Part shown: positions 51,308-59,444 of the stretch, piece by piece | Layout: each line of letters starts with the position of its first letter | Numbering within the stretch: position 1 is the stretch's first letter | NCBI RefSeq assembly: GCF_020731145.1 | Contig: NZ_JAJFZN010000001.1 | Coordinates: 992,001 to 1,056,000 of the forward strand | Source of the DNA: Sneathiella sp. HT1-7 | GTDB lineage: Bacteria > Pseudomonadota > Alphaproteobacteria > Sneathiellales > Sneathiellaceae | Length of the DNA: 64,000 bases | Direction: 5' to 3' | Notes under the pieces: model-generated | Database searches by the model: none | Told to the model about the DNA's origin: nothing | The model's input: the letters and a program-made list of their open reading frames with translations, nothing else | Program-made: the position numbers and the translations under genes

Positions 51308-52503
51308 TCGGCGGCCGCCAGATCTCTGCCTTCAGATTCTCTTTGGGCTTCATCCGTTGGTACATAAACAGCAATATCATTCCCGCCGCGCGATTTCGCC
51401 TCATACATCTGATTGTCCGCGATATCAACCAGTGCGGACCATGCCCCGACATTCGCGGATTGTCGATCGACGATACCAAAGCTTGCCGTCATCATTTTGC
51501 CGTCCGGGCGCGCGCCGAGTCCGATATTCCTAAGCCGACGAATGGATTTGAGCGTCCCTTCCGCATCCGTATTGGGCAATAGAATCACAAATTCCTCTCC
51601 CCCCCACCGGACAATCACATCTGATCCACGAGCGTTGCGGCGGATACTCGCGGCGGCGTTGGCAAGAACCCTGTCACCGGCTTCATGTCCGTAGCGGTCA
51701 TTTATGGCCTTGAAGTTATCCAAATCGACGAAAACGAGAGAGAAGGGCATGTTCTGACGTTTGGATATCTTGAACTGCACATCAATGATTTCCTCGCCGC
51801 TGTTACGGCTATAGCATTGTGTCAGCGAGTCGATGGAAGCCTGATCGACCAGCAGAGATATGTACATAAGCTGGCTGATGGCAGCAAAAATACATAGTAG
51901 GCCTGTCACCATCAGGGTGAGCAGGATCCCAAGCCGTTGATGTGGGTCCGCATTTTCTGGCATGAGGATAAGAATAAACATCTGCACAACGAAGAAGAGG
52001 ATGAGCGTGAGAACCCCTTCCTTGATCGTGAGCGGAAAGATGGCGAGACACCCAACGATTAGGAAGGGGAACAATAGATACCCTGCGGTGGCAAGGTTGG
52101 TGACTGCAAAAATGCCGGTGATATCAAGAAGGGGCTGATACATCGTTTGAAAGGTCAGCAGGATCGCAAAAAAGATGCCGAGTGCTCGATACGCGTCCCG
52201 TAAGGTTTCCCCGCCACTTATCCCGAAGAAAAGGGAAAGAAACAGGACGGCTATCAATGCGCGTGTGATCCCAAGGGTGACATAACTTTCAACATCGAAT
52301 GTCGCAAAATCCAGCAGAAATCCAAGCGGAAAGGCAACCACACAAAGAAGGCTTAAAAACCGGACACGTGACAGGATAACTCGAGCTCTGCGTCGTTTTA
52401 GCAGGGGGGAATGGCTCTCATTGGAAAGAAGGCGATCTACTGCTTCAACGGACAGCGATTGTCTGCTGCCTCCCGAAAACACATTGTATAAGTAAACCAA
52501 CAC
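51304..52503 (-). CDS. Membrane-bound diguanylate cyclase (GGDEF)
   Basis: The N-terminal half has about six transmembrane helices (about residues 45-225). The C-terminal GGDEF domain starts at SLTQCYSRNSGEEIID and includes FVDLDNFKAINDRYGHEAGDRVL and the active site RWGGEEFVILL. An inhibitory I-site RGSD lies five residues before GGEEF, as required for c-di-GMP feedback. It should make c-di-GMP at the membrane in response to a signal sensed by the helices. It overlaps the small membrane protein gene by 4 nt. Confidence 0.9.
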   Translation of the reverse strand: MLVYLYNVFSGGSRQSLSVEAVDRLLSNESHSPLLKRRRARVILSRVRFLSLLCVVAFPLGFLLDFATFDVESYVTLGITRALIAVLFLSLFFGISGGETLRDAYRALGIFFAILLTFQTMYQPLLDITGIFAVTNLATAGYLLFPFLIVGCLAIFPLTIKEGVLTLILFFVVQMFILILMPENADPHQRLGILLTLMVTGLLCIFAAISQLMYISLLVDQASIDSLTQCYSRNSGEEIIDVQFKISKRQNMPFSLVFVDLDNFKAINDRYGHEAGDRVLANAAASIRRNARGSDVIVRWGGEEFVILLPNTDAEGTLKSIRRLRNIGLGARPDGKMMTASFGIVDRQSANVGAWSALVDIADNQMYEAKSRGGNDIAVYVPTDEAQRESEGRDLAAAE

Positions 52504-52606
52504 TTGTTGCCCACCCCCGACGCGGCAAAAATCATCGCTCCTTCATAGCAAAAAATTGTCATGAAAGGTAATGAATTTGCGCGGTGTCGGTGGCGGGATC
52601 GGAATA

Positions 52607-53377
52607 CTAGCGAGGCCGGTTAAGGAATTTTTCCATCATCTTGTGAGGCTCTTCGCTTTCATAGGAATGAGCAAAGGCTTCAATTCCCAACTGGATGCCG
52701 TCGCGCAGCGGATTATTTTCCCAATCGTTGCAGAGCTGCTTTTGAATGGCCATTGCGTTGCGACCACCATCAAGAATTTCTGCGATCACCTTGTCAACTT
52801 CGGCATCAAGTGCATCATCCTCGACCAGGCGCTGGACAAGTCCGGCATCGCGCGCTTCCGTCGCGCTCAAGCTCCTGCCTGTCAGAACAAGATCGCGGGC
52901 GAGATTGAAACCAAGTATCTGCGGCAAAAGCGCGGCGTCAATTACGGACGGGATGCCGACACGTACTTCGGGCATGGCAAACTGCGCACTCTTGCAGGCG
53001 ATAATCATATCGCAGGCTGCAGCAAGTTCCATACCTGCGCCAAGTGAAAAACCGTTCACACGAGCAACAACTGGCGCGTGGAAATATCGCACCTTGTGGC
53101 AGGCGTGATGCATATTGGTGATAAATGTCCGGGCAGTATCAGGGTTCAGACCCGCCATTTCGGATATATCCGCTCCGCCGATGAAACTCTTGTTACCGGC
53201 GCCAGTCAGGATGAGAATGCCAATGTCCGTATCTTTGTCGAGGTGAGTGAGTGTCTCGTTCAACTCTCCGATCACGATAGAGTTCAGCGTGTTAAGTTTC
53301 CGCTGGTTATCGATGGTAACACGGGCGATCTTGCCTTCTGGCGTATCCTCAAGATCGGTCCTGACAAACTTCGTCAT
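52607..53377 (-). CDS. Enoyl-CoA hydratase/isomerase family protein
   Basis: A 256-residue crotonase-fold protein. The oxyanion-hole segments are NKSFIGGADISEMAGL and VARVNGFSLGAGMELAAACDMIIA, followed by PEVRVGIPSVIDAALLPQILG, where one active-site glutamate (PEV) is retained. The second catalytic glutamate position (VGIPSVIDA) appears changed, so it may not be a classical hydratase. It could provide crotonyl-CoA for Ccr, but the altered site makes other crotonase reactions possible. It is divergent from the Nfu-like gene. Confidence 0.82.
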   Translation of the reverse strand: MTKFVRTDLEDTPEGKIARVTIDNQRKLNTLNSIVIGELNETLTHLDKDTDIGILILTGAGNKSFIGGADISEMAGLNPDTARTFITNMHHACHKVRYFHAPVVARVNGFSLGAGMELAAACDMIIACKSAQFAMPEVRVGIPSVIDAALLPQILGFNLARDLVLTGRSLSATEARDAGLVQRLVEDDALDAEVDKVIAEILDGGRNAMAIQKQLCNDWENNPLRDGIQLGIEAFAHSYESEEPHKMMEKFLNRPR

Positions 53378-53478
53378 TGTTTTCTCCGTTTTTTTTATTA
53401 GTTTAAGACTGTGGATGCGGCCTTTATTGCATTTTCACAAGAGTCAGTCTTCACATAAGTGACAATAGAGACGAAAAG

Positions 53479-54300
53479 ATGTTTATTCAGACGAAGCCAG
53501 GCGACACAGCGACCGAGCTTGAATTTTTCCCGGCCGAAAAAGTTTTTGAAAGTGGTCCACTTGCCATTGTGCGCGAGCAAGCCGCCGAGAAATCGCCCTT
53601 GGCGGCACGGCTTTACGCAATTGACGGCGTTACGGCGGTCACCTTGAAAGAGGAGAGTATTGTCGTTGCCAAGGCAGAGACGGCAGACTGGTCATCGCTG
53701 CGGACAGAAATTTTCGGTGCTATCGTTGCACATTTTCAAAGTGGTGATGCGACCGTCAGAGAGACTGCCGATGATGAAGCTCTGGGCGAATTCGATGCGG
53801 AGATTATTGAACAGATTAAAGATCTGCTTTCAACGCGGATTGTACCGGCAGTGACCCAGTCGGGCGGGGATGTTTCTTTTCACAACTACAAAAATGGTAA
53901 GCTTTACCTGAAGTTTCAGGGGCCCGCCTTTTCAATGCTGACCGGCATTCAGAATATGCTCCGTCATTATATTCCGGAGATTACGGCCGTGCTGGATTAT
54001 CGCGAATCATTGCCGAAGCCGGGGCTGAAAACGGCGGAAGGCCTGGCTATCCAAAATCTGCTGGAAGAGAAGGTCAATCCTTCTATTGCTGCTCATGGTG
54101 GACGGATTACTCTCGTAGATCTGCAGAAGGACCGTGCCTATGTCCGTCTTGACGGAGGTTGTCAGGGCTGCGGCATGGCGGATGTGACCTTGAAGCAGGG
54201 TGTTGCCGTGGAAATTCAGAAACTGGTGCCATCCATAGCGGAAGTGCTGGATGTGACCGATCACGCGGACGGAACCAATCCTTACTATCAGCCATCGTGA
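53479..54300 (+). CDS. Three-domain Nfu-type Fe-S scaffold protein
   Basis: A 273-residue protein with an N-terminal Nfu domain (MFIQTKPGDTATELEFFPAE, about residues 1-90) and then two NifU-type domains. The first (about 106-175, IEQIKDLLSTRIVPAVTQSGGDVSF, then NMLRHYIPEITAVLD) has lost the CxxC and the loop around it. The second (about 187-260) has Cys228 and Cys231 in GGCQGCGMADVTLKQG and the tail DVTDHADGTNPYYQPS. The usual alphaproteobacterial protein is about 185 aa with one cysteine-bearing domain. It probably carries a [4Fe-4S] cluster for delivery to target proteins. Confidence 0.85.
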   Translation: MFIQTKPGDTATELEFFPAEKVFESGPLAIVREQAAEKSPLAARLYAIDGVTAVTLKEESIVVAKAETADWSSLRTEIFGAIVAHFQSGDATVRETADDEALGEFDAEIIEQIKDLLSTRIVPAVTQSGGDVSFHNYKNGKLYLKFQGPAFSMLTGIQNMLRHYIPEITAVLDYRESLPKPGLKTAEGLAIQNLLEEKVNPSIAAHGGRITLVDLQKDRAYVRLDGGCQGCGMADVTLKQGVAVEIQKLVPSIAEVLDVTDHADGTNPYYQPS

Positions 54301-54306
54301 TAGGTT

Positions 54307-56169
54307 TTAGTCATTCATTCGGTAGATAGTCACGGGATCATGTCGGCCTTTTAGCAGGGTGTCGCCAATTTTTTCCGCGTGGGCGTTATGGCTGGCGTTA
54401 AAAGTGGCGCCCGTCATCAGGGTAAGCACTTCATCCGTTTGATCCGACGACAATGTCTTGCCATATTGCTCCATGCGCTGAGCGATATTTACCGTATCAC
54501 CGACGACTGTATAATTGAGCCGTCCGGCGGAGCCAATATTGCCAACAACCAGCGGCCCGGTATGAATGCCAATACGCATATAAACCTTGTCGAGGCCGGT
54601 GTTTTGCCTTTTTTCATTGTCTGCCATTATGGCAGTTTTTATGGCTTGTGCCGCACGGCAGGCGCGTGCTGCGTGATCTTCCTGCCGTTCGGGGGCGCCC
54701 CAAAAGGCCATCACTGCATCGCCGATGAATTTATCAACAGTGCCGCCCTCCGCCTCAATGCAGGCGGTAACAAGTTCGAAATGATGATTTAAGAATTCCG
54801 CAACCTCGTCTGTATCCATGTTTTCAGCCTGTGGCGTGAAGCCAGCAATATCTGTAAACATAACGGTCACGACGCGTTGTTCTGACCGCGCCTCTCCACT
54901 CTCCATAAGCTTCCGGACGAGAGACTTTGGAACATAGGTCTCGAACCAGGATAGACCACGGAGCATGCTGTTGTAGGCGTTATTCGCTTCATTCACTTCG
55001 GTAAAGCGGCTTTGGGGAAGGGCTTTGACGGCATTGAAATCAAGCTTGGAGATTTGCCGTGACGCTTCAGAGAGCGCAAGGACGGGGCGCGAGATCTTTC
55101 GTCCAATAACAATAGCAACCACCGTACTCAAGAACATAACGCCGAGCCCAGCTAGCCCTGCCATAAGTAATCGACGCAATTCCGCGGAAACTTCGTCGTT
55201 AAGGAGCCAATACCCAACAGTAAAGGGCTTGTCAGCATATCCCGTAATTTCTTTGTAAAAATAGATGTAGCCCTGTCCACCCACCTCAAGATAATGGCTG
55301 TTAAAGGCAGTTTGATTGCCCATCAGCTTCAATTTTTCTGCCTTTTCGGACCAAATGGCTTTTAACACCGGATCATCAATTTCTTCCAGCGTTGGAACGG
55401 CATCCTTAATATCAAGGACCGTTGAGGTGTGATCGGCACCTTGTTCCATCATTACGCGATCGTTGCCATAGAGTATGAACCGTTTGCTGTTGTCCAAAGT
55501 CGGCGCAGCATTCATCCGGGTGTTCACTGAAGACACTGTAATTGTCGCAATCAGTGCGCCGACAAATTTTCCGTCCTTAAAAACGGGCTCTCTGAAGTTT
55601 AGGACTGTTTGTCGGAGCGTCGGGACATAAACAAGTGGCCCCCAACTGCCTTTTTCATGAGTTGAGAGATCGGCGATGCTCTGTTTTGCAACGGGATCGC
55701 TGCTTTCATCAAACCTCAGGATTTCCTTACTTTGCCGGTGAGAGGCTGTGACCTGCAAATCAGGCGCCACAAAGGTTAGGGTGTTAATTTGCGGGGTGCC
55801 TGCAATGGCACCCAGCAAAAAATTAGCCAACTGTTCACGATTGTTAATGTCGATCCTGCCCGCGTTGATCAATTCTGCGATATAGACGGCCTCGTACGCG
55901 GCCGGATTCAGAAGTTCAATGAAATCATTTTGCGCAGCGGACATTGCGGCCGTCGCCTTATCAATCAGAAGATCCCTTGTATTGGTTAAGCCTGAGACCA
56001 GACTGATACCGAGGACGATGACAACGGTTATGACAACCAAAGTGCCGAAACTAAATGCCAAGACGGTTGCAATTGGCAGGGATTTGATTGATCTTTTCGG
56101 CGGGTTGGTAATAGCGTTTCTCCTGATTTTACGGCTGCCTCCGATAGCATGAAGCAGGAAAATGATCAA
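54307..56169 (-). CDS. Membrane-bound class III adenylate/guanylate cyclase
   Basis: A 620-residue receptor cyclase. A transmembrane helix (about residues 33-60) leads to a large periplasmic Cache-like sensor domain (about 65-330), then a second helix, a HAMP-like stretch and the catalytic domain. That has the metal aspartates in VTVMFTDIAGFTPQAE and DKFIGDAVMAFWGAP, and the final VVGDTVNIAQRMEQ. The TTG start at 56169 has no ribosome binding site. AGGAGA lies 6 nt ahead of an in-frame ATT at 56112, so initiation may be at ATT. The product may be cAMP or cGMP. Confidence 0.85.
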   Translation of the reverse strand: MIIFLLHAIGGSRKIRRNAITNPPKRSIKSLPIATVLAFSFGTLVVITVVIVLGISLVSGLTNTRDLLIDKATAAMSAAQNDFIELLNPAAYEAVYIAELINAGRIDINNREQLANFLLGAIAGTPQINTLTFVAPDLQVTASHRQSKEILRFDESSDPVAKQSIADLSTHEKGSWGPLVYVPTLRQTVLNFREPVFKDGKFVGALIATITVSSVNTRMNAAPTLDNSKRFILYGNDRVMMEQGADHTSTVLDIKDAVPTLEEIDDPVLKAIWSEKAEKLKLMGNQTAFNSHYLEVGGQGYIYFYKEITGYADKPFTVGYWLLNDEVSAELRRLLMAGLAGLGVMFLSTVVAIVIGRKISRPVLALSEASRQISKLDFNAVKALPQSRFTEVNEANNAYNSMLRGLSWFETYVPKSLVRKLMESGEARSEQRVVTVMFTDIAGFTPQAENMDTDEVAEFLNHHFELVTACIEAEGGTVDKFIGDAVMAFWGAPERQEDHAARACRAAQAIKTAIMADNEKRQNTGLDKVYMRIGIHTGPLVVGNIGSAGRLNYTVVGDTVNIAQRMEQYGKTLSSDQTDEVLTLMTGATFNASHNAHAEKIGDTLLKGRHDPVTIYRMND

Positions 56170-56225
56170 AGATTAACGCTATATGGGTTTGTAGACAAAG
56201 CTGTGCAAGAGGGTATACTCCTCGC

Positions 56226-56813
56226 ATGAATCTGGTTGTCGCGTTTGAAGCAATATTGGTTGTATGTTGCCTGATTTCACTAAATCTGGCGCGACAGGCT
56301 TTTTTTCCAGCAAATCTTTTCTGGGCATTCGGTGCGGTTTGCATCGGCATAACAGCGGCACTTGGCGGGCTTAAATTTGCTGGTTTTGAAGCGGTCGAAA
56401 CATATCACCTAACCGCAAAATATTTCGCGGGCTCAATCGGCATGGCTGCATTTGCGCTCGGAGCGGTGGCGGGGCTTTTCGCCGATTTTTTCATCCGGTT
56501 CCATTGGTGGATATTACTGATACTCCTTGTTATTCTGTGCGGAGCGCTATTGCTGGGGCAATGGCGATTTTCACCGACCGTCCAGATGGCGCTCGTCGGC
56601 ATTATTTTTCTGGTCGGCCTTGTCAGGCTTCTCTCCTCCGGCGTGCTGGCAATGTATCTTATTCTTGGCGTTGTCTGCTTTATCTTGTCGGACGTTGCCG
56701 TTAAATGGCTGGCGCTGAATACCGGTATGGATCCGCTGAACATTTATCACGTCTTGATCTCGCTCGCGGTGGTGTCCTTCGGGCTTTCGGCATCGCGTGA
56801 TAATTGGGAATAA
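56226..56813 (+). CDS. Unknown six-helix membrane protein
   Basis: Not recognised with confidence. A 195-residue inner-membrane protein with six to seven hydrophobic segments, almost no soluble loops, and the C-terminal stretch VKWLALNTGMDPLNIYHVLISLAVVSFGLSASR. It is divergent from the cyclase gene, separated by 56 nt, and lies 103 nt upstream of the DUF4170 gene. Polar loops are too short to suggest an enzyme, so a channel or structural role is as far as inference can go. Confidence 0.55.
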   Translation: MNLVVAFEAILVVCCLISLNLARQAFFPANLFWAFGAVCIGITAALGGLKFAGFEAVETYHLTAKYFAGSIGMAAFALGAVAGLFADFFIRFHWWILLILLVILCGALLLGQWRFSPTVQMALVGIIFLVGLVRLLSSGVLAMYLILGVVCFILSDVAVKWLALNTGMDPLNIYHVLISLAVVSFGLSASRDNWE

Positions 56814-56841
56814 CATTTTTCTTATATTGTACCGCAATTTA

Positions 56842-56869
56842 TTGTTTCTTTAGGCAATCTTGCTATAAC
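56842..56869 (+). promoter_or_regulatory. Putative promoter of the DUF4170 gene
   Basis: TTGTTT and TATAAC are separated by 16 nt, 48 nt before the start codon. The -10 matches 5 of 6 and the -35 matches 3 to 4. It supports the small gene having its own transcript. Confidence 0.4.
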
Positions 56870-56916
56870 CGGGCCGTATTTATGAAACGCAGCCGGTATT
56901 TTGAAAAAGGATTGTT

Positions 56917-57132
56917 ATGTCAGAGGCGAACTCAAAGGTAGCGAAGGGCCTGTTTGTTGTCTTCGGTGGTAAGGTAACAGATACTCGGAGTAAGGACTTT
57001 GTCGATCCAGGCGATATGGATGTACGAGGGTTTTTCGACAGTTATGACGACGCGATGGCCGCTTGGCGGGCCGCCAGCCAGATGAAGGTTGATGATGCTT
57101 TTACGAAGTACGTGATTGTCAAACTCTGGTAG
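56917..57132 (+). CDS. DUF4170 domain-containing small protein
   Basis: A 71-residue soluble protein containing GLFVVFGGKVTDTRSKDFVDPG and FFDSYDDAMAAWRAASQMKVDDAFTKYVIVKLW. This is the pattern of the DUF4170 family found in alphaproteobacteria. Function is unknown. AAGGA is 7 nt ahead of the ATG. The ggt gene follows 122 nt later. Confidence 0.78.
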   Translation: MSEANSKVAKGLFVVFGGKVTDTRSKDFVDPGDMDVRGFFDSYDDAMAAWRAASQMKVDDAFTKYVIVKLW

Positions 57133-57254
57133 AAAACACGCCTCTTTTCCACTTGGCGGAAAAGTTCTATTGTGACCCGTTGTGATTTTGCACATCGGTT
57201 CGACATCGCGTAGTATCGCTGTTTCCCAATCATAAATCAAAAAGAGGGTTTTCC

Positions 57255-58844
57255 GTGCGTAATTTCTATAAAGCTGGCCGCTCCGTAACCTATGGTTTGA
57301 CAGGCGCTGTTGCTACGTCCAATACGCAAGCCTCTCAGGCGGCACTGAGCATTCTGAAGTCGGGCGGGAACGCGATGGATGCTGCAATTGCGGCCTGTGC
57401 TATTCAATGTGTCGTCGATCCAATGCAGACCGGTATTGGCGGGGACTGTTTCGCCCTTGTCGCGATGGGCGGCGGTGGTGAGATTGAGGGTCTAAATGGC
57501 TCCGGTAAGGCGCCGATGGCTTTGACGGCTGATTACCTTCTGTCCAATGGCATGGATAAAATGGATCCAACAAATATCCATTCGGTCACAATTCCCGGTG
57601 CGATTGACGCCTGGACCAGATTGCATGAAAAATACGGCACTATGGATTTTGCCGATATTCTGCCGCCAGCTATTGATTATGCGGAAAATGGTTTTGTGGT
57701 CACGCAACGCACTTCTGTTGATTGGGAAGGCGCGGTTGGAAAGCTTCTGAAAAACAAGGCGGCCAGCGATATCTTCCTGAAAAATGGAAAACCACCAGCG
57801 GCCGGTACAGTCTGGCGCTTGCCAAAATTGGCAGCGACTTTGAAAGCAATTGCGAAACAGGGGCGGTCGGCATTTTATGAGGGTGATCTTGCTGAGCAGA
57901 TGGCGGAAAGTCTTAAAGCGGCGGGTGGCCTGCATGAGGCGGATGATTTCGCCGCGACCAGTGCCGATTTCGTAACGCCCATCCATTCCGAGTATCAGGG
58001 GCACCGCATACATCAGATTCCTCCGAGTGGACAAGGCATCACAGCACTTATCATGCTCAATATCCTGAAGCGGTTCGATCTTGATGGGCTCGATCCAAAT
58101 GGCGCAAAGCGGCTGCATCTGGAGGCGGAAGCAGCTCGGCTCGCCTATCTCGCCCGCAACAAATACATTGCGGACCCAACAAAAGCTGATGTTCCGACCG
58201 AAATGTTGCTTTCAGATGAGTTCGCGGAACATCTTTGCGGTTATATCGAAGTTGGAAAAGCCGGCGACCCTACAGGCGCTGACGCGCTTGAGCGACATCG
58301 TGATACAGTCTATCTGAGTGTTGTTGATAAAGATCGGAATGCGGTCTCCTTTATCAATTCCCTCTTTCAGGATTTTGGATCAGGCATTGCTTGTCCTCAG
58401 ACCGGCGTCATTTTCCAAAACAGGGGTTTTGGCTTTGTCGTTGAGCCGGATCATCCAAATTGTGTTGCTCCTGGCAAGCGGCCCATGCATACGATTATTC
58501 CTGGCATGGTCACGAAAAATGGAAAAGCGGCTATTAGCTATGGCGTGATGGGCGGCGGCTATCAACCGGTCGGTCATGCTCATGTTCTCACAAATATCTG
58601 GAACTACGGCATGGATGTGCAGGAGGCCATTGATAGTCCGCGCGCGTTCTATAACGCTGGCACCCTTGAGGTGGAAGAAGGTATTCCTGATAACGTTCGT
58701 GCTGAGCTAACCGCTATGGGATATCAGCTTATGGACACAGCGATGCCCCTTGGCGGCGGGCAAATGATTGCTATTGATCCGGATACCGGGGTTCTCTCTG
58801 GCGGCTCTGAATCTCGAAAAGACGGCTGTGCAATCGCCTATTAA
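57255..58844 (+). CDS. ggt: Gamma-glutamyltransferase family protein
   Basis: A 529-residue N-terminal nucleophile hydrolase precursor. The nucleophile threonine for self-cleavage is in HRDTVYLSVVDKDRNAVSFINSLFQDFGSGI (residue about 350). Upstream GGNAMDAAIAACAIQCVVDPMQTGIGGDCFALV is diagnostic. No signal peptide is seen, so unlike classic periplasmic Ggt it is probably cytosolic. Substrate could be glutathione or another gamma-glutamyl compound. GTG start at 57255 has GAGGG 6-7 nt upstream. Confidence 0.88.
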   Translation: MRNFYKAGRSVTYGLTGAVATSNTQASQAALSILKSGGNAMDAAIAACAIQCVVDPMQTGIGGDCFALVAMGGGGEIEGLNGSGKAPMALTADYLLSNGMDKMDPTNIHSVTIPGAIDAWTRLHEKYGTMDFADILPPAIDYAENGFVVTQRTSVDWEGAVGKLLKNKAASDIFLKNGKPPAAGTVWRLPKLAATLKAIAKQGRSAFYEGDLAEQMAESLKAAGGLHEADDFAATSADFVTPIHSEYQGHRIHQIPPSGQGITALIMLNILKRFDLDGLDPNGAKRLHLEAEAARLAYLARNKYIADPTKADVPTEMLLSDEFAEHLCGYIEVGKAGDPTGADALERHRDTVYLSVVDKDRNAVSFINSLFQDFGSGIACPQTGVIFQNRGFGFVVEPDHPNCVAPGKRPMHTIIPGMVTKNGKAAISYGVMGGGYQPVGHAHVLTNIWNYGMDVQEAIDSPRAFYNAGTLEVEEGIPDNVRAELTAMGYQLMDTAMPLGGGQMIAIDPDTGVLSGGSESRKDGCAIAY

Positions 58845-58914
58845 GGGACTTCATTAAGGTGTGATACGTTCCGCAGGCGTCATTTTGTAGGGCATTATTG
58901 CGCTTTTGGATGGA

Positions 58915-59358
58915 TTACGACCCTTCCCGGGCGGCAATCAGGTTCTTCTTGACTTGGCCTAGTAATGCCAGCAGCTTTTCATTATCTTCTTCCGAGATGC
59001 CTGAAAGGGCTTGGGCGCGGACGCCATCCGCGACCTGCTCAAGTTCGGTTAAGACTGGATAAGCAGTCTTGGCAATGAATATCCGGAAAACCCGCCTGTC
59101 ATTGGGATCTTTTTCACGGCGGATAAACCCTCGTTCCTCCAGCCGGTCAAGAAGACGGCCAATGGTCGATTTGTCGAGTTCGAGATAATCGGCAAGTTCG
59201 GTCTGGGTAATCCCGTCGCGGCGGTCAAGCACACCAAGCGCAAGCCATTTGGCTCGGGTAAGGTTATAGGGCTCGACCCGCCGGTCAATATGGGTTCTGA
59301 GCAGATGCGCCACTTCATGAACCAGCGTGCCGAGCGTATTATCTGTTTTGCTCAACAT
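58915..59358 (-). CDS. MarR family transcriptional regulator
   Basis: A 147-residue winged-helix regulator. The DNA-binding part is RDGITQTELADYLELDKSTIGRLLDRLEERGFIRREKDPNDRRV, with the wing RREKDPNDRRVFRI. N- and C-terminal helices form the dimer. The promoter hexamers (TTGCCA, 17 nt, TATGGT) lie so close that transcription would start 1-2 nt before the ATG, and no ribosome binding site is present, so the mRNA is probably leaderless. Inverted repeats cover the promoter, suggesting autoregulation. Target genes are unknown. Confidence 0.87.
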   Translation of the reverse strand: MLSKTDNTLGTLVHEVAHLLRTHIDRRVEPYNLTRAKWLALGVLDRRDGITQTELADYLELDKSTIGRLLDRLEERGFIRREKDPNDRRVFRIFIAKTAYPVLTELEQVADGVRAQALSGISEEDNEKLLALLGQVKKNLIAAREGS

Positions 59359-59366
59359 ACCAATAG

Positions 59367-59395
59367 ACCATAGTTGCCATGGCTATAGTTGGCAA
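59367..59395 (-). promoter_or_regulatory. Promoter with overlapping operator of the MarR gene
   Basis: On the minus strand TTGCCA (-35) and TATGGT (-10) are 17 nt apart. The spacer holds the palindrome GCCATGGC, and TTGCCA also pairs as an inverted repeat with TGGCAA 10 nt away. A dimer bound here would exclude polymerase. Confidence 0.5.
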
Positions 59396-59401
59396 GGCGA
59401 C

Positions 59402-59431
59402 AAAAAAGGCCGCATATATGATGCGGCCTTT
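59402..59431 (-). terminator. Intrinsic terminator after fba
   Basis: AAAGGCCGCAT and ATGCGGCCTTT are exact 11-base arms with a 5-nt loop. On the minus strand the stem runs into TTTTTT. It lies 14 nt after the fba stop and also separates it from the MarR promoter. Confidence 0.8.
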
Positions 59432-59444
59432 CTGTCAGGTGAGA

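Noticed and set aside
51111-51479. Open frame of 122 codons after the GGDEF gene on the same strand
   Set aside because: It overlaps the GGDEF catalytic end in another frame and lacks protein-like features. The 57-codon coupled frame explains the region better.
56882-56941. Possible 19-residue leader peptide ahead of the DUF4170 gene
   Set aside because: It starts at an ATG without a ribosome binding site and overlaps the DUF4170 start. No regulatory codons or hairpin support attenuation.
57144-57164. Stem CTTTTCC/GGAAAAG after the DUF4170 gene
   Set aside because: The 7-bp stem is followed by only a mixed sequence, so it was not called as a terminator.
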